The notes: generated from the letters alone by a model not told the origin. DNA of 64,000 nucleotides from an uncultured Eggerthellaceae bacterium (GCA_934617425.1 CAKTUD010000001.1:186001-250000), one strand, 5' to 3'; positions 27,134-36,598 are shown, counted from the stretch's first letter. Made by a program: numbers and translations.

Positions 27134-28165
27134 TCAATCGTCTTTTCGCGCTTTGTCGTATTCTTCTTTGAAGGCCGAGAACATTCCCGATGCACGACCA
27201 AGCTGCTTGCCCAACGATTTAGCAGCCGAGCTGCTCTTTGCCTGCGGCTTCTTGGCTGAAGGCCCTTCTTTGGCCGGGGCCTTCTTAGTTGGTGAACTGG
27301 TTTTGGCTTCAGTTGACTTGCCCGAAGACGGCTGCGCGTCCGCGCCATCATCGAGCGCCTTGTCGAACTCGTCTTTAAAATCGGCAAACATCTTCTTCGA
27401 TTTGCCGATTTGCTTGCCCGTGGCATGCACGCCCTTTTCCACGGCTTCGCCAGCAACGCGAGACGCCTCCTCCACCTTGGGCTTTGCGGTTTCTACGGCC
27501 TTTTGCGCTTTGTCGGCGACAACGGCCGCTGCTTCGCCAGCGGCCGCAGCAGCACCACCCACGGCTTCGATATCGGCCGCCGCGTCGTCTACCAAAATAG
27601 CGCCGAGCTCAGCGGTTTCGTCGCCTTGCCCGCGCTCGTCGACCTCAGCGAGCGGGGCGCCCATACCGCGCTTGAATCCGCGAATCATATTGGCGGGGAT
27701 GGTCATCTTGCCGACGATTGCGTCGTTCATAGCGCCCATGCCTACATCGAAAGAATCGACCGCGCCCGTCTCGACATCAAAGGAAACGCTTCCCACATAA
27801 CCTAGCTGCTTGCCGCCCTTGGTGACGACGGGCATGCCTACCCACAGCACGCAGTTATCCCAATCGAGGCCCAAACGCTTCACGGCAGCACTGCCTGTTG
27901 CGGTTTTGTCATCGTTGATCATCACGCGGCCGTCTTCGACACGGAACCCATCAAGCGCGACGAAGGAATCTTTGCGATGAAACATCAGCAGCAAATCGGG
28001 ACGCTTCACCATGAAGCCGACAACGCGCTTCTCAGTAGGGTGGAACACGAAGTGATACACCTTGCCAATACGCTTGTCGTTTCTTTTGCCGGCCTCAACG
28101 ACGCGCACTCCGACATATTCGCTGGTAGATACCAGTTTCTTGCTTGCGGAAATCGTTTTCGACAT
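27134..28165 (-). CDS. PRC-barrel protein with a repeated C-terminal motif
   Basis: 343 residues. The first 170 hold two PRC-barrel-like units: YVGVRVVEAGKRNDKRIGKV with KRVVGFMVKRPDL, then GKQLGYVGSVSFDVETGAVD. The remainder is an Ala/Lys/Glu/Ser-rich, probably extended helix region. It contains two copies of a motif about 24 residues long: GKQIGKSKKMFADFKDEFDK (about 270) and GKQLGRASGMFSAFKEEYDK (about 318). A K/S/P linker separates them. It begins one base after the stop of the YtxH-like gene, so the two are coupled. PRC barrels often bind partner proteins at the membrane or in ribosome maturation; the function here is unknown. Confidence 0.82.
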   Translation of the reverse strand: MSKTISASKKLVSTSEYVGVRVVEAGKRNDKRIGKVYHFVFHPTEKRVVGFMVKRPDLLLMFHRKDSFVALDGFRVEDGRVMINDDKTATGSAAVKRLGLDWDNCVLWVGMPVVTKGGKQLGYVGSVSFDVETGAVDSFDVGMGAMNDAIVGKMTIPANMIRGFKRGMGAPLAEVDERGQGDETAELGAILVDDAAADIEAVGGAAAAAGEAAAVVADKAQKAVETAKPKVEEASRVAGEAVEKGVHATGKQIGKSKKMFADFKDEFDKALDDGADAQPSSGKSTEAKTSSPTKKAPAKEGPSAKKPQAKSSSAAKSLGKQLGRASGMFSAFKEEYDKARKDD

Positions 28166-28166
28166 G

Positions 28167-28616
28167 CTATTCAGCAGGCTCTTCCGTTGTTTGCGCTTCC
28201 ATCGGAGCAGCGGCTGCAGCCTGGGATTCCTCGGCGTTTTTCACAACCTGGGCAGCGATGCGCTCACGCGCGGCCTCTATCTTCTCGCGAAGGTCGTCAT
28301 TATCGACCGCAGCGGGTTCTTCGACCACAGAAGCCTGAACAGCGGCGCTCTGCACCTTGCTCTGAACGTTTTGAGCCAAGTCCTGAGCGGTGCTTGCGAC
28401 GCCTTGGAAAACCGAGGTGCCTCGCTCGGCAGCGCTTTGATAAACAGAAGCCGGATTAACTCCCGCGCTTTCCGCGAAATCAGTCGCTTCGCCCCAAACG
28501 GCGCTGACCTTTTCGCTCACTAACGCGCGCGTTTGCTCACCGGTGCGAGGTGCGTAGAGAAGTGCAGCAACCGCGCCGACGATACCGCCAGCGATGAAAG
28601 GACCAAGTTTGGGCAT
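28167..28616 (-). CDS. YtxH-like small membrane protein
   Basis: 149 residues. The N-terminus MPKLGPFIAGGIVGAVAALL followed by YAPRTGEQTR is the typical YtxH/gas-vesicle-like anchor. A long Ala/Glu/Gln-rich helical tail follows, which may form a coiled coil. The start at 28616 has GGAGG five bases upstream; the long N-terminal extension of the open frame is rejected for that reason. It is first in a two-gene unit with the PRC-barrel protein. The tail types match, which suggests a joint role in envelope stress. Confidence 0.85.
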   Translation of the reverse strand: MPKLGPFIAGGIVGAVAALLYAPRTGEQTRALVSEKVSAVWGEATDFAESAGVNPASVYQSAAERGTSVFQGVASTAQDLAQNVQSKVQSAAVQASVVEEPAAVDNDDLREKIEAARERIAAQVVKNAEESQAAAAAPMEAQTTEEPAE

Positions 28617-28696
28617 AAGTTCCTCCTTGAATCTGCAATCAACAATGAACCTATTATAAACGCAGCAACTTTGACGCCAAAGCGGGAGGCGCGGTT

Positions 28697-29122
28697 TTAC
28701 GAATCGGTTGCCAAACCGATAAGCGACGTATTCAAAAACGCAAGCGCCTTTTTGAGCGCGCGCAACGCCTCGAGATCGTCGGCAAAGCTTAGCTGCACCG
28801 TTGCCTCGCCCTTTTGCTCGCAAGTCCACTCGGTTGCACCAACAAAACGGTCTGCACCACGTGATATGCGAATCTGCTCGTCAATGACGATGTGCTCGAG
28901 CATGTGCGGAATCGACGTTTCGTCGATGACGTCGACGAAACGGTTGGACACCTCGTTCACGCAAGCATGGTGGACGAGGTCGGGGTACGTCGCCTTCACA
29001 AGGGCGCCCAAGCTAACATTGCTGTAGCGAAAACGCGCATCGGGGATGCAAACCTCGCAAACCAAACGATCGCGCTCAACGGTAATGCGCCGTACGCTAA
29101 TTGGCTGAGGTTGATTCGTCAT
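28697..29122 (-). CDS. Small protein resembling the N-terminal domain of cyanophycin synthetase
   Basis: 141 residues from the ATG at 29122. The segment SIPHMLEHIVIDEQIR with HxxEH spacing, followed by VGATEWTCEQKGEATVQLSF, recalls the N-terminal domain of cyanophycin synthetase and related Mur-ligase-associated proteins. No ATP-grasp or Mur ligase domain follows. The C-terminal LEALRALKKALAFLN is a predicted helix. The start overlaps the end of the upstream membrane-protein gene by 26 bases, so translation is probably coupled. Family assignment is from pattern memory and is tentative. Confidence 0.7.
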   Translation of the reverse strand: MTNQPQPISVRRITVERDRLVCEVCIPDARFRYSNVSLGALVKATYPDLVHHACVNEVSNRFVDVIDETSIPHMLEHIVIDEQIRISRGADRFVGATEWTCEQKGEATVQLSFADDLEALRALKKALAFLNTSLIGLATDS

Positions 29123-30446
29123 CGGCACCAGCATTATCGTCAAAAGCAGCTCCGCCTTCTGCGCCTTCGCTATCGGACGCAGCAGCATCGGTTGTCGCAT
29201 CTCCGTCAGAGGCGGCGTCTTCGTTGATTGCGAGGTCGTTGTCAACACCAGCGGCCATCCCCGCATTGGATTGCGATACCTCGGCCGCGGAGCTTCCGTC
29301 AGCCGAAAGAGCATCGGATTTTACCAGGTAAATAGCATTTTCTCCCGCAGGAAGAACTTCTCCTTCACCTTGAATCTGCGCAAGAAGCCCCTGGAACCAA
29401 ATGCCGGAATCCTCGAAAAAGGTTGACGTCGCCGTGTAGTCGGCGCCATCGATGATCGCCAGAGTCTTACGATCGCCCGAGAACCAATAGCGTCCTTGCC
29501 CGTGCATGGTGCCGAAATCGTAAGCAATGGTTTTCGCCGTGGGGTCGATGGTGTAAGAATAAGCCACCTCGCCCGAAAGATTGATATGCTCCGCGTCGAT
29601 CGTGACGACCGCCGTTCCCGTCGTACCTTGAGAAAACCACTGGCCCTGCAAATCGTGCGCATCGTCATAGCGCCACCAACGGCCCCATGAAACAAAGAGA
29701 GCCAAAACAGCAACCATGGCGAAAACGATGCCTAGCGAAATGAACGTCTTTTTAAGATCGCCGCGAAAAGGCAATTTCGCCTTGAGAGAAGGGCGAGCAC
29801 CTTTCTCGTTTTGCGCATTCTCGGCGTCCTCGGCCGAACCCGCCGCGCCCGCCGAAGGCACCACGTTTTTTCGAGGTTTCTTGGTGCGCAAACGCGGCTT
29901 GCCTTTGACCTGGCCTTTAACGCTCGGCCGCGAAGTGCCAAGGGCAGCTTGAGCCGCAGGCTCAGAAGGTGCGGCGATAGCGGCTGCAGAAGCTTCAGAC
30001 GTAGAGACGCCCGATACAGAAGCCTCACCAGAGCCCTTTGTGCCAACGGGCTTTTCGGCAATCCCCGCAGATGCGGCGACGCCGTTCGCGCTCGGCATCG
30101 CCGCATCCAATGATGCCGACCCTTCCTTCGTCAGCTCCGCATCCGCCGCGTCGGCGGCGGCAAGTCGCTCGACGAAATCGGGGAGACTCTCGCGCAGCGA
30201 ATCACGCTCGGCAGGCGTCGGCAAAGGAATAACGTGCGCCTCGCCACCAGATACCCGAGACGTCTTTTCTTTAGTGGTCTGAATTACCTCCGGTACCGAA
30301 ACGATCTTGGGTAAACGGCTGGCAAGAGTCTCCCCTGCGAAGTCTTCTTTTTTGGCATCAAGCGACCCATCGGCGCGTTTCGCTTTGCCATGCGCCTCAT
30401 TTACGCGCGCATCGTCACCGGTGCCTATGTTGGTGTCGTCGGTCAT
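29097..30446 (-). CDS. Single-pass membrane protein with extracellular beta domain, unknown function
   Basis: 449 residues from the ATG at 30446, which has AAAGGAT upstream. The first 215 are a disordered Ser/Ala/Glu/Lys-rich cytoplasmic region with many charged residues. One membrane helix (LKKTFISLGIVFAMVAVLAL) is followed by about 130 residues beginning WWRYDDAHDLQGQWFSQGTT. These show alternating beta strands typical of a small barrel (VTIDAEHINLSGEVAYSYTI, TIAYDFGTMHGQGRYWFSGD). An acidic low-complexity tail ends the chain. The architecture suggests an envelope sensor or scaffold. It is coupled to the downstream small protein by overlap. Confidence 0.72.
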   Translation of the reverse strand: MTDDTNIGTGDDARVNEAHGKAKRADGSLDAKKEDFAGETLASRLPKIVSVPEVIQTTKEKTSRVSGGEAHVIPLPTPAERDSLRESLPDFVERLAAADAADAELTKEGSASLDAAMPSANGVAASAGIAEKPVGTKGSGEASVSGVSTSEASAAAIAAPSEPAAQAALGTSRPSVKGQVKGKPRLRTKKPRKNVVPSAGAAGSAEDAENAQNEKGARPSLKAKLPFRGDLKKTFISLGIVFAMVAVLALFVSWGRWWRYDDAHDLQGQWFSQGTTGTAVVTIDAEHINLSGEVAYSYTIDPTAKTIAYDFGTMHGQGRYWFSGDRKTLAIIDGADYTATSTFFEDSGIWFQGLLAQIQGEGEVLPAGENAIYLVKSDALSADGSSAAEVSQSNAGMAAGVDNDLAINEDAASDGDATTDAAASDSEGAEGGAAFDDNAGADDESTSAN

Positions 30447-30490
30447 GCAAGACGATCCTTTGTGCGTTTGATCTGCGTTTATCGTTGCAA

Positions 30491-30520
30491 TAAAAACGCC
30501 ACTGGGGCGCAAAGCCCCAG
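30491..30520 (-). terminator. Terminator of serS
   Basis: On the minus strand CTGGGGC and GCCCCAG pair around a 5-base loop, and TGGCGTTTTTATTG follows. It lies about 30 bases past the serS stop. Confidence 0.85.
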
Positions 30521-30548
30521 CAGCGCTCTAACGGGCATGCCCGCAAGC

Positions 30549-31841
30549 TTATTTTTGAGCAGTGATGTACTCGGCACCGCCCATGTACGGGACGAGAACC
30601 TCGGGAACCTTGATGGTGCCGTCGGCCTGCTGATAGTTTTCGATGACGGCGGCCATGGTGCGCCCAACCGCCAAACCCGATCCGTTCAGCGTATGGACAT
30701 AGCGCGTACCCTTGAAGTTCTCGGGGTCGCGATAGCGGATATTCGCACGACGCGCCTGGAAATCGACGCAATTCGAGCAAGAAGAGATCTCTTTGTAAGT
30801 GCCATAGGAAGGCAGCCAGACCTCGAGATCGTAGGTCTTGGCGGCAGAAAAGCCCAGATCGCCCGTGCACAAATTGATGACGCGATACGGCAAGCCCAAA
30901 AGCTGCAGGATGTTCTCGGCATCCTGAACCATAAGCTCAAGTTGGTTGTAGCTATCCTCGGGCTTGGCGAATTTGACCATTTCAACCTTGTCGAACTGAT
31001 GCACGCGAATAAGACCACGAGTATCGCGTCCGGCGCTGCCTGCCTCCTCGCGGAAGCAAGGGGTAAAAGCACAGTACTTAAGCGGCAGGTCATCGCCCTC
31101 GATAACCTCGCCCGCATGCAGGTTGGTAAGCTGAACCTCGGCGGTCGGGATGAGGTAGAGGCCCTCACGCGTATGGAACATGTCCTCTTCGAACTTGGGG
31201 AGCTGGCCCGTACCCGTCATGGTCTTCTCGTTGGCCATCGCCGGCAGCCACCACTCCTTGAAGCCGCGCGAAGTGTGCGTATCGGCCATGAAGTTGATGA
31301 GCGCACGCTCAAGACGCGCACCCTGACCGGCCAAAACGACAAAGCGGCTAGCAGCAAGCTTGCTGGCGCGTTCGGGTTGGATGATGCCCAGCTCATCGCC
31401 CAGATCCCAATGCGGCTTCATCTCAAAACCTTCGGCAGCGAAATCACGCGGGGTACCCCAGCGACGCACTTCGGGATTATCATTTTCGTCTTCGCCGACC
31501 GGCGTGGTGTCGGAGGGGATGTTGGGAATGCGCAGCAGGATGTCGTTCAGCTTCTCGTCGATGGCCTCGCGCTTGGCGGTTGCCTGAGGAAGCTCCTCTT
31601 TAATCTCAGCGACGCGGGCCTTTGCAGCCTCGGCCTCTTCCATCTTCTTTTGAGCCATGAGCTGGCCGATCTGCTTGGATAGCGTGTTGCGCTCAGCCTG
31701 AAGGGCCTCTTCGGCAACGATCGCCTGGCGCCGCTCTTCGTCCAGACTCGCGAAGGCTTCTTTGTCGAATGAAACGTGCTGACTTGCAGTGGCGGCAGCA
31801 ACTTCATCGAGATTTTCGCGAACGAAACGAAGGTCTAGCAT
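30549..31841 (-). CDS. serS: Seryl-tRNA synthetase
   Basis: Class II synthetase of 430 residues. The N-terminal antiparallel coiled coil (about 30-100) is rich in Glu, Lys and Ala ([18 protein letters not shown]). Class II motifs follow: [19 protein letters not shown] (motif 1), [26 protein letters not shown] (motif 2) and [20 protein letters not shown] (motif 3). The start at 31841 is preceded by AAAAAGGAG and gives the standard [13 protein letters not shown]-terminus. No T-box leader was recognised in the 200-base upstream region. Confidence 0.97.
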   Translation of the reverse strand: MLDLRFVRENLDEVAAATASQHVSFDKEAFASLDEERRQAIVAEEALQAERNTLSKQIGQLMAQKKMEEAEAAKARVAEIKEELPQATAKREAIDEKLNDILLRIPNIPSDTTPVGEDENDNPEVRRWGTPRDFAAEGFEMKPHWDLGDELGIIQPERASKLAASRFVVLAGQGARLERALINFMADTHTSRGFKEWWLPAMANEKTMTGTGQLPKFEEDMFHTREGLYLIPTAEVQLTNLHAGEVIEGDDLPLKYCAFTPCFREEAGSAGRDTRGLIRVHQFDKVEMVKFAKPEDSYNQLELMVQDAENILQLLGLPYRVINLCTGDLGFSAAKTYDLEVWLPSYGTYKEISSCSNCVDFQARRANIRYRDPENFKGTRYVHTLNGSGLAVGRTMAAVIENYQQADGTIKVPEVLVPYMGGAEYITAQK

Positions 31842-32040
31842 GGTGCAGCTCCTTTTTGGGCACGCGACGCGGCCCGTCAACAAACGAAAACGTGATATGG
31901 CACCGAAGTATAGCGCCTAATCGAGCGGGCTTGCGGGCGAGTGCGGGTTATCGCGTGGAATGCGCACACAAATGGCTTGCGCGCTCTGCGCAATGGTAAG
32001 ATGGAGCGCGCAAGCACTTCGAGTTTGAACGGGCGGATCC

Positions 32041-32325
32041 ATGGACGCAGGCGAAATCTACCATTTTCTTTTCGAAACCTATGCGGGTATCGGCGTGCTG
32101 GTTGCAGCAGGTCTGGTCATCAGCCTGATTCTCTGCGTCGTCATGGAACGCAAGACCCGCAAGGTATATAAGGATCGCGGCCCGAAAACCGATGCCGACG
32201 AATGGTCGCTGTTCGATGATGGCGATGACGAGCCCACGTCTACCGCCTCGAAGCCCAAGCCGAAAGCAACCGAGGAAAAAAAGCCCGAAATCAAGAAGGC
32301 GACCGTTCGCCGCCGCGTGGAATAG
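32041..32325 (+). CDS. Small single-helix membrane protein of unknown function
   Basis: 94 residues. A membrane helix (GIGVLVAAGLVISLILCVVM) lies at about 17-36, followed by basic ERKTRKVYKD, an acidic WSLFDDGDDE patch and a Lys/Glu/Pro-rich tail ending TVRRRVE. The start has GGGCGGATCC upstream. It is divergent from serS and convergent with the next gene. No family was recognised; codon use looks like that of its neighbours, which supports a real gene. Confidence 0.68.
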   Translation: MDAGEIYHFLFETYAGIGVLVAAGLVISLILCVVMERKTRKVYKDRGPKTDADEWSLFDDGDDEPTSTASKPKPKATEEKKPEIKKATVRRRVE

Positions 32326-32342
32326 CGCACGTAGCGCGCTCT

Positions 32343-32741
32343 TTATTTCGAGTAGTGCACGTGCTGCAAGCGCCAGCCTTCGGGCTTGCGCACCGCCACC
32401 TGCGTCTCCAAGCCGGCAACGCCGAAAGGCTCGCCCGTTTCGCGCATCACGCACTCCGTGTGGTATCTAAAAACGATAAGCGCATGAGCATCATCGATAA
32501 TCTCGAACCACGCATCCTCTTTAACCAACTCGATGCTCTCGTAAGACGCGCCTATCTTGCCGACGACGAAATCTTCCCAAATGCTCTCGCGGCCCTCGAA
32601 CATGTTTTGCCCGCTGATCATGCGGCAGGCTCCCTCATTCGACCACACTTCGTCGAAGAATTGGCGGCTTTGCGTCTCAACGCACTCGATATAAGAATTC
32701 AAAAGGCTGTTGAGCTGCGATTCGATGACTTCGTTTTCCAT
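32343..32741 (-). CDS. SnoaL/NTF2-like protein
   Basis: 132 residues with the alpha+beta cone-fold pattern of NTF2-like proteins. An N-terminal helix (VIESQLNSLLNSYIECVETQ), a helix with FEGRESIWEDFVV, and alternating strands follow, ending VAVRKPEGWRLQHVHYSK as in SnoaL-like DUF4440 relatives. AAAGG precedes the start. Such proteins bind small ligands or act as isomerases or hydrolases; none is indicated here. Confidence 0.8.
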   Translation of the reverse strand: MENEVIESQLNSLLNSYIECVETQSRQFFDEVWSNEGACRMISGQNMFEGRESIWEDFVVGKIGASYESIELVKEDAWFEIIDDAHALIVFRYHTECVMRETGEPFGVAGLETQVAVRKPEGWRLQHVHYSK

Positions 32742-32849
32742 GGGAACAACCTTTCTTTTCGCTAATTTGGAATTTGAGACAATTCTATCGCAGCGCTAAA
32801 CCGCGGCAATATACTTACTAGCAAGTAACCACCACGAAAGAGGGCGTCT

Positions 32850-33737
32850 ATGACCGTTAACCAAACACCCCAAACCCCTACGCTTTACCAGCGCGAAGGC
32901 GACTATATCCCCCGCATCGCCGCTGTGCACGACCTGTGCGGCTACGGCAAATGCTCGCTCGGCGTCGCCATCCCCGTGCTTTCCGCCGCAGGATGCGATG
33001 TCTGCCCTGTTCCCACGGGACTTTTTAGCAGCCACACCGCATTCCCGGGATTCTACATGCACGACACTACCGAGATTCTTTCCGACTACGTGAATGCCTG
33101 GAAGAGCATCGATGTCGATATCGATGCCGTGTATTCGGGCTTTTTGGGCGCGCCCGAACAGGTTGACATCATCCGCGACCTCTACAAGACCTACCCCAAG
33201 GCCATAAAGCTTGTCGATCCCGTTATGGCCGATCACGGCAAGGTTTACCCCACCTATACGCCCGAACTTTGCCAAGCAATGGTCGATCTGGCCGCCGACG
33301 CCGATATCCTTACCCCCAATCTCACCGAGGCTTCCATAATCCTCGGCACCGAATGGAAGGGCACCGACATCAGCGACGATGAAGCCAAGACGATGATCGA
33401 CCAGCTTATCGCCAAGGGGGCCAAAAACGTCGTCTTGAAGGGCGTCCAGCGCAAAGGCGAGACCGTTATCCGCAACTTCGTGGGCGGCGAGAACTGCGAT
33501 GTGTTCGAAGTGACTAACGAGTTTGTTCCCTACATGCTGCACGGCACCGGCGACCTTTACGCTTCGTGCCTGTTGGCCGGCATCATGGCTGGTCGTTCGC
33601 TATACGAGGCCGCATGGTTTGCAGGCGATCTGACGCACGATGCCATCGTCGTTTCCACCAAGCAGCCGCACTTCCAAGAGCGCGGCGTCAATTTCGAGCT
33701 CTTGCTCGGCAAGGTTGCCGCACTGCTGCAGAAATAA
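32850..33737 (+). CDS. pdxY: Pyridoxamine/pyridoxal kinase
   Basis: Vitamin B6 salvage kinase of the ribokinase superfamily, 295 residues. IPRIAAVHDLCGYGKCSL is the substrate-binding N-terminus of pyridoxamine kinases. LVDPVMADHGKVYPTYT and ILTPNLTEA are family landmarks. The anion-hole/catalytic motif appears as LHGTGDLYASCLLAGIM (GTGD). GAGGGCG precedes the ATG. It stands alone between a convergent NTF2-like gene and the Ser/Thr kinase gene. Confidence 0.93.
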   Translation: MTVNQTPQTPTLYQREGDYIPRIAAVHDLCGYGKCSLGVAIPVLSAAGCDVCPVPTGLFSSHTAFPGFYMHDTTEILSDYVNAWKSIDVDIDAVYSGFLGAPEQVDIIRDLYKTYPKAIKLVDPVMADHGKVYPTYTPELCQAMVDLAADADILTPNLTEASIILGTEWKGTDISDDEAKTMIDQLIAKGAKNVVLKGVQRKGETVIRNFVGGENCDVFEVTNEFVPYMLHGTGDLYASCLLAGIMAGRSLYEAAWFAGDLTHDAIVVSTKQPHFQERGVNFELLLGKVAALLQK

Positions 33738-33883
33738 GCACCGAATCGATCGGTTTCCTTCCGGAAGATTCCGTCGGCTTACTCGCGCTTATGCGCAGGC
33801 GCGCTTGCGGCCATCCTGCGCTGCGTAGGCCGACTCCATCTCCTGGAAGGAAACCACAAATGACGATACGAAACTTCGTCGAG

Positions 33884-35986
33884 CTATTTCAGCCAAGCGG
33901 TGATGCCCAACATCACCGCTGCCGAAACAATAATCGGCACAAGTAAGCTCGGTGCAGGGGTCGCAAGAGATGCGCCCATGCCTGCATCGAACCAAGCCGC
34001 GGCAAAAGCGCCAACTACAAGAAGAAGCGCCGCCGCCACGATTCCGAAAATGGATAGGGGCTTGCTACCGCGCAAATTGCATGCGGATTCCACCACAACC
34101 GCAACGAGCCAACTGGCGATGATGCACCAAGTGGCAGGCAGCGTGAGCATACTGATAAAGCGCCCCTGAATATCGATGCCCATGAAATCCCAATTGGCAA
34201 AAGCATCCCACCCAAGCATATTTCCCGTGCCGCAAGCACCCAGGGCAAGCGCCCATAACGCCGAGAAAGCCAAAGTAAGAAATGCATTGCGCGGACGCAA
34301 GCATGTCCCTGCCGCCAGCGGCAGAAAAGCGTTGAACCCGAATGCGCCCACGACCGGCAATGCCATAGCGACATTAGGCTCGGCAACGCCCGTGCGCCCG
34401 ACAAAATACCACCAAGCTGCACTTGCAACCAGCAAAACAATCCCGAGCACCGGATTTGCACCCATGATGAATGCCAAAGAAAGAGCCGCAAAGCCCAAAA
34501 GCGCCCCCACGTGCGGCAAGGCAGCCCCCACCGCAGCAAACACCAACGCGCAAACGACAAGCAACACAAGCGGCGAGATGGCAGCAGTCGCGCCGCCCGT
34601 CATCTGCGCCAAGCCGTAGCTCGCCGCCGAAAGACCGTATTGCCATCCCGCAAAAAACGGCAAGTTCGCCAACGCGAAAAATCCAAGCAGGCCGCTGGTC
34701 AATGCACCAAAAATGCGCGAGAGCGTTTTCTGCACCCCCGCCGTCAAGCGTTCGCTCATAGGAATTCGCGGCTCACGAGGCGCACGAGGCTGTTTCTGCC
34801 GACGAGGCTCGAAGCCTTGCTCCCTTCTTTCTTTTTCGGGCGAATCGTTTCGCAATTGCTGGCGATCCGCCGCATCGCTTTCGTCATCAATAGCGCGGGC
34901 GGCATCAAGAGCTTCTTCCACCACTCGCTTAAGCTCGATAGACCCTTGCGCGGCGTCCCCGAGGAATTTATCGGTTTCTTCCTGAAAATCGAGCACCGTT
35001 GCATAACGCTCCTCTTTGTCGGGGTCGAGCGCGTAGAAAAGCACGTCGTCGATGCCGGAATCGAGATTATCCCAACACAACGATGGGAGCACCAGCTCAG
35101 CGTTTTCGATCGCCTGCTCGGCGCGGACCAAATCGGGCGCGATAAAAGGGTTTTCGCCAGTAAGCATCTCGTAAGTCACTGCAGCAAGCGACCATTCGTC
35201 GGCGCGCATGTCAAGCTGCTCGCGCCGCATCTGCTCAAGCGGCATGTACCCGATGGTGCCACCGCCCGTGGTCCCCACACCAGATGCATCGACCAGCGTA
35301 GCCAGGCCGAAATCGGTCACCTTTACCTGACCTTCGCGATTTATAAGGATGTTGTCGGGCTTTATGTCGAGATGCAGGACGCGCCTGGCATGCGCCTTCC
35401 TGAGCGCGGCAGCAACAGAATCGAACACGGCGGCAACTACATCGAGCGTCAAGGAGTCGGCGTAATCGCGCAAAAGCTTGGACAAAGTTATGCCCTCGAT
35501 GTATTCCATCACCAGATAGGCGGTTTGATCGCGCACCTCCACGTCATAAACGGTGACGATATGAGGATCGGAAAGCATGGCGGCCGTGCGCGCTTCGTCG
35601 AGGCCGGGGATGTGAGCAAGCGACTGAACGTCAGGAGAATCAGAAGCTTCGTCTTCCTCATCGTCGGCTTCGCCTTCGAGGGAGTGTTCGCGCGCGTCAG
35701 GGCGACAATCGCTTGCGTCACCAAGAAAGCCATTGTCCTCGGAATAGCTGTTACTTGCACCGTCAGAGAAATCGTCCGTGTCGCCAAGGTGGGTATTCGC
35801 GCTCGAAACAGCATCGGCACCCGGGAGAGCGGCACGACGAGCTTCTATCTCGCTCAGGGGAATGGCTTTGATTGCGACCTTGCGTTGAATACGCGGATCC
35901 TTTGCCACCATAACGGTGCCATAGCCACCCGCACCGGCTTCGCCGAGCAAACGATAGCGATCGAGTATAAGTTTGCTTTTGGCCAT
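33884..35986 (-). CDS. Transmembrane Ser/Thr protein kinase with acidic insert
   Basis: 700 residues from the ATG at 35986. The kinase domain covers about 9-330: glycine loop LLGEAGAGGYGTVMV, VAIKAIPLSE (beta-3 Lys), catalytic VLHLDIKPDNILI, DFG in VTDFGLATLV and activation segment GTIGYMPLEQ. HRD is replaced by HLD and the usual APE/PEQ by PLEQ. An acidic insert of about 85 residues (rich in Asp, Ser, Glu) sits between beta-3 and the helix C region. After a charged juxtamembrane stretch come about eight membrane helices (about 455-700) instead of the PASTA or other sensor domains of classic PknB. It may respond to membrane state; its substrates are unknown. Confidence 0.87.
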   Translation of the reverse strand: MAKSKLILDRYRLLGEAGAGGYGTVMVAKDPRIQRKVAIKAIPLSEIEARRAALPGADAVSSANTHLGDTDDFSDGASNSYSEDNGFLGDASDCRPDAREHSLEGEADDEEDEASDSPDVQSLAHIPGLDEARTAAMLSDPHIVTVYDVEVRDQTAYLVMEYIEGITLSKLLRDYADSLTLDVVAAVFDSVAAALRKAHARRVLHLDIKPDNILINREGQVKVTDFGLATLVDASGVGTTGGGTIGYMPLEQMRREQLDMRADEWSLAAVTYEMLTGENPFIAPDLVRAEQAIENAELVLPSLCWDNLDSGIDDVLFYALDPDKEERYATVLDFQEETDKFLGDAAQGSIELKRVVEEALDAARAIDDESDAADRQQLRNDSPEKERREQGFEPRRQKQPRAPREPRIPMSERLTAGVQKTLSRIFGALTSGLLGFFALANLPFFAGWQYGLSAASYGLAQMTGGATAAISPLVLLVVCALVFAAVGAALPHVGALLGFAALSLAFIMGANPVLGIVLLVASAAWWYFVGRTGVAEPNVAMALPVVGAFGFNAFLPLAAGTCLRPRNAFLTLAFSALWALALGACGTGNMLGWDAFANWDFMGIDIQGRFISMLTLPATWCIIASWLVAVVVESACNLRGSKPLSIFGIVAAALLLVVGAFAAAWFDAGMGASLATPAPSLLVPIIVSAAVMLGITAWLK

Positions 35987-36203
35987 GCGGCCTGCCCTTT
36001 CCGTAGTTTGTTTTTGAGCGCGATCGAAAAGAGTCTTATCCGCCAGATACGCAGAATCTGGCAATATAGTAGCGCATCGCAGAGCAATGCGCTAAAAGTC
36101 GGCGATAGCGATTCTCGAAATTTGCTCCACGAATTGAAAAATCGCCTTGCGCAAGTTACGCGGCTGCGATATCATTCTTGTCTGTTATCGCTTGATAACT
36201 TAT

Positions 36204-36290
36204 GCGGGTGTGGCGGAATTGGCAGACGCGTACGGTTCAGGTCCGTATGGGGGCAACCCCATGAAGGTTCAAGTCCTTTCACCCGCACCA
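36204..36290 (+). tRNA. tRNA-Leu, anticodon CAG
   Basis: Acceptor arms GCGGGTG and CACCCGC pair, with CCA encoded. The anticodon stem TACGG/CCGTA encloses TTCAGGT, giving anticodon CAG (reads CUG). A long variable arm (GGGGGCAACCCC region) fits class II, and the T loop is GTTCAAG. Confidence 0.95.
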
Positions 36291-36299
36291 TCGAATACA

Positions 36300-36327
36300 A
36301 AGGCCGCTTCGAGCGGTCTTTTCTTTT
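36300..36327 (+). terminator. Terminator of tRNA-Leu(CAG)
   Basis: Stem AAGGCCGCT / AGCGGTCTT with a TCG loop, followed by TTCTTTTT, 9 bases after the tRNA. Confidence 0.85.
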
Positions 36328-36598
36328 TGCTGCCTTGCCGCACACACGGACAAAAAAGCGCGGTTCTGTCACAAGACGAGCAGGAATTTCGAAAGCAGCA
36401 ATCGCCCGCAAGGCATACATGCCGAAAAACGACAGGCCGAAGTAGCTATCGCAAGCCGGCATCGCGAGAATAATGCGAAATTCGTGACAGAAGGCGTCTT
36501 TTCTGTCCCTCTCGCGTATTTTCCATCCAGATCGCAGGCTTTTGCAGGGATTTCTGCAAGTCGGCAAAAGCGCCGCCCGGAGCGAAGCGACTCCCGAT
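36328..36598. other. Intergenic region at the downstream edge of the pilus locus
   Basis: No gene is supported between the tRNA terminator and the minor pilin stop. A weak minus-strand hairpin near 36566-36598 (GGAG / CTCC, followed by GCTTTTGCC) may end the pilus transcript. tRNA genes are common insertion points for islands, but no direct repeat of the tRNA 3' end or integrase was seen. Confidence 0.45.

Noticed and set aside
31842..32040. T-box leader upstream of serS
   Set aside because: No specifier loop, T-box consensus or antiterminator pairing was recognised in the 200-base region.
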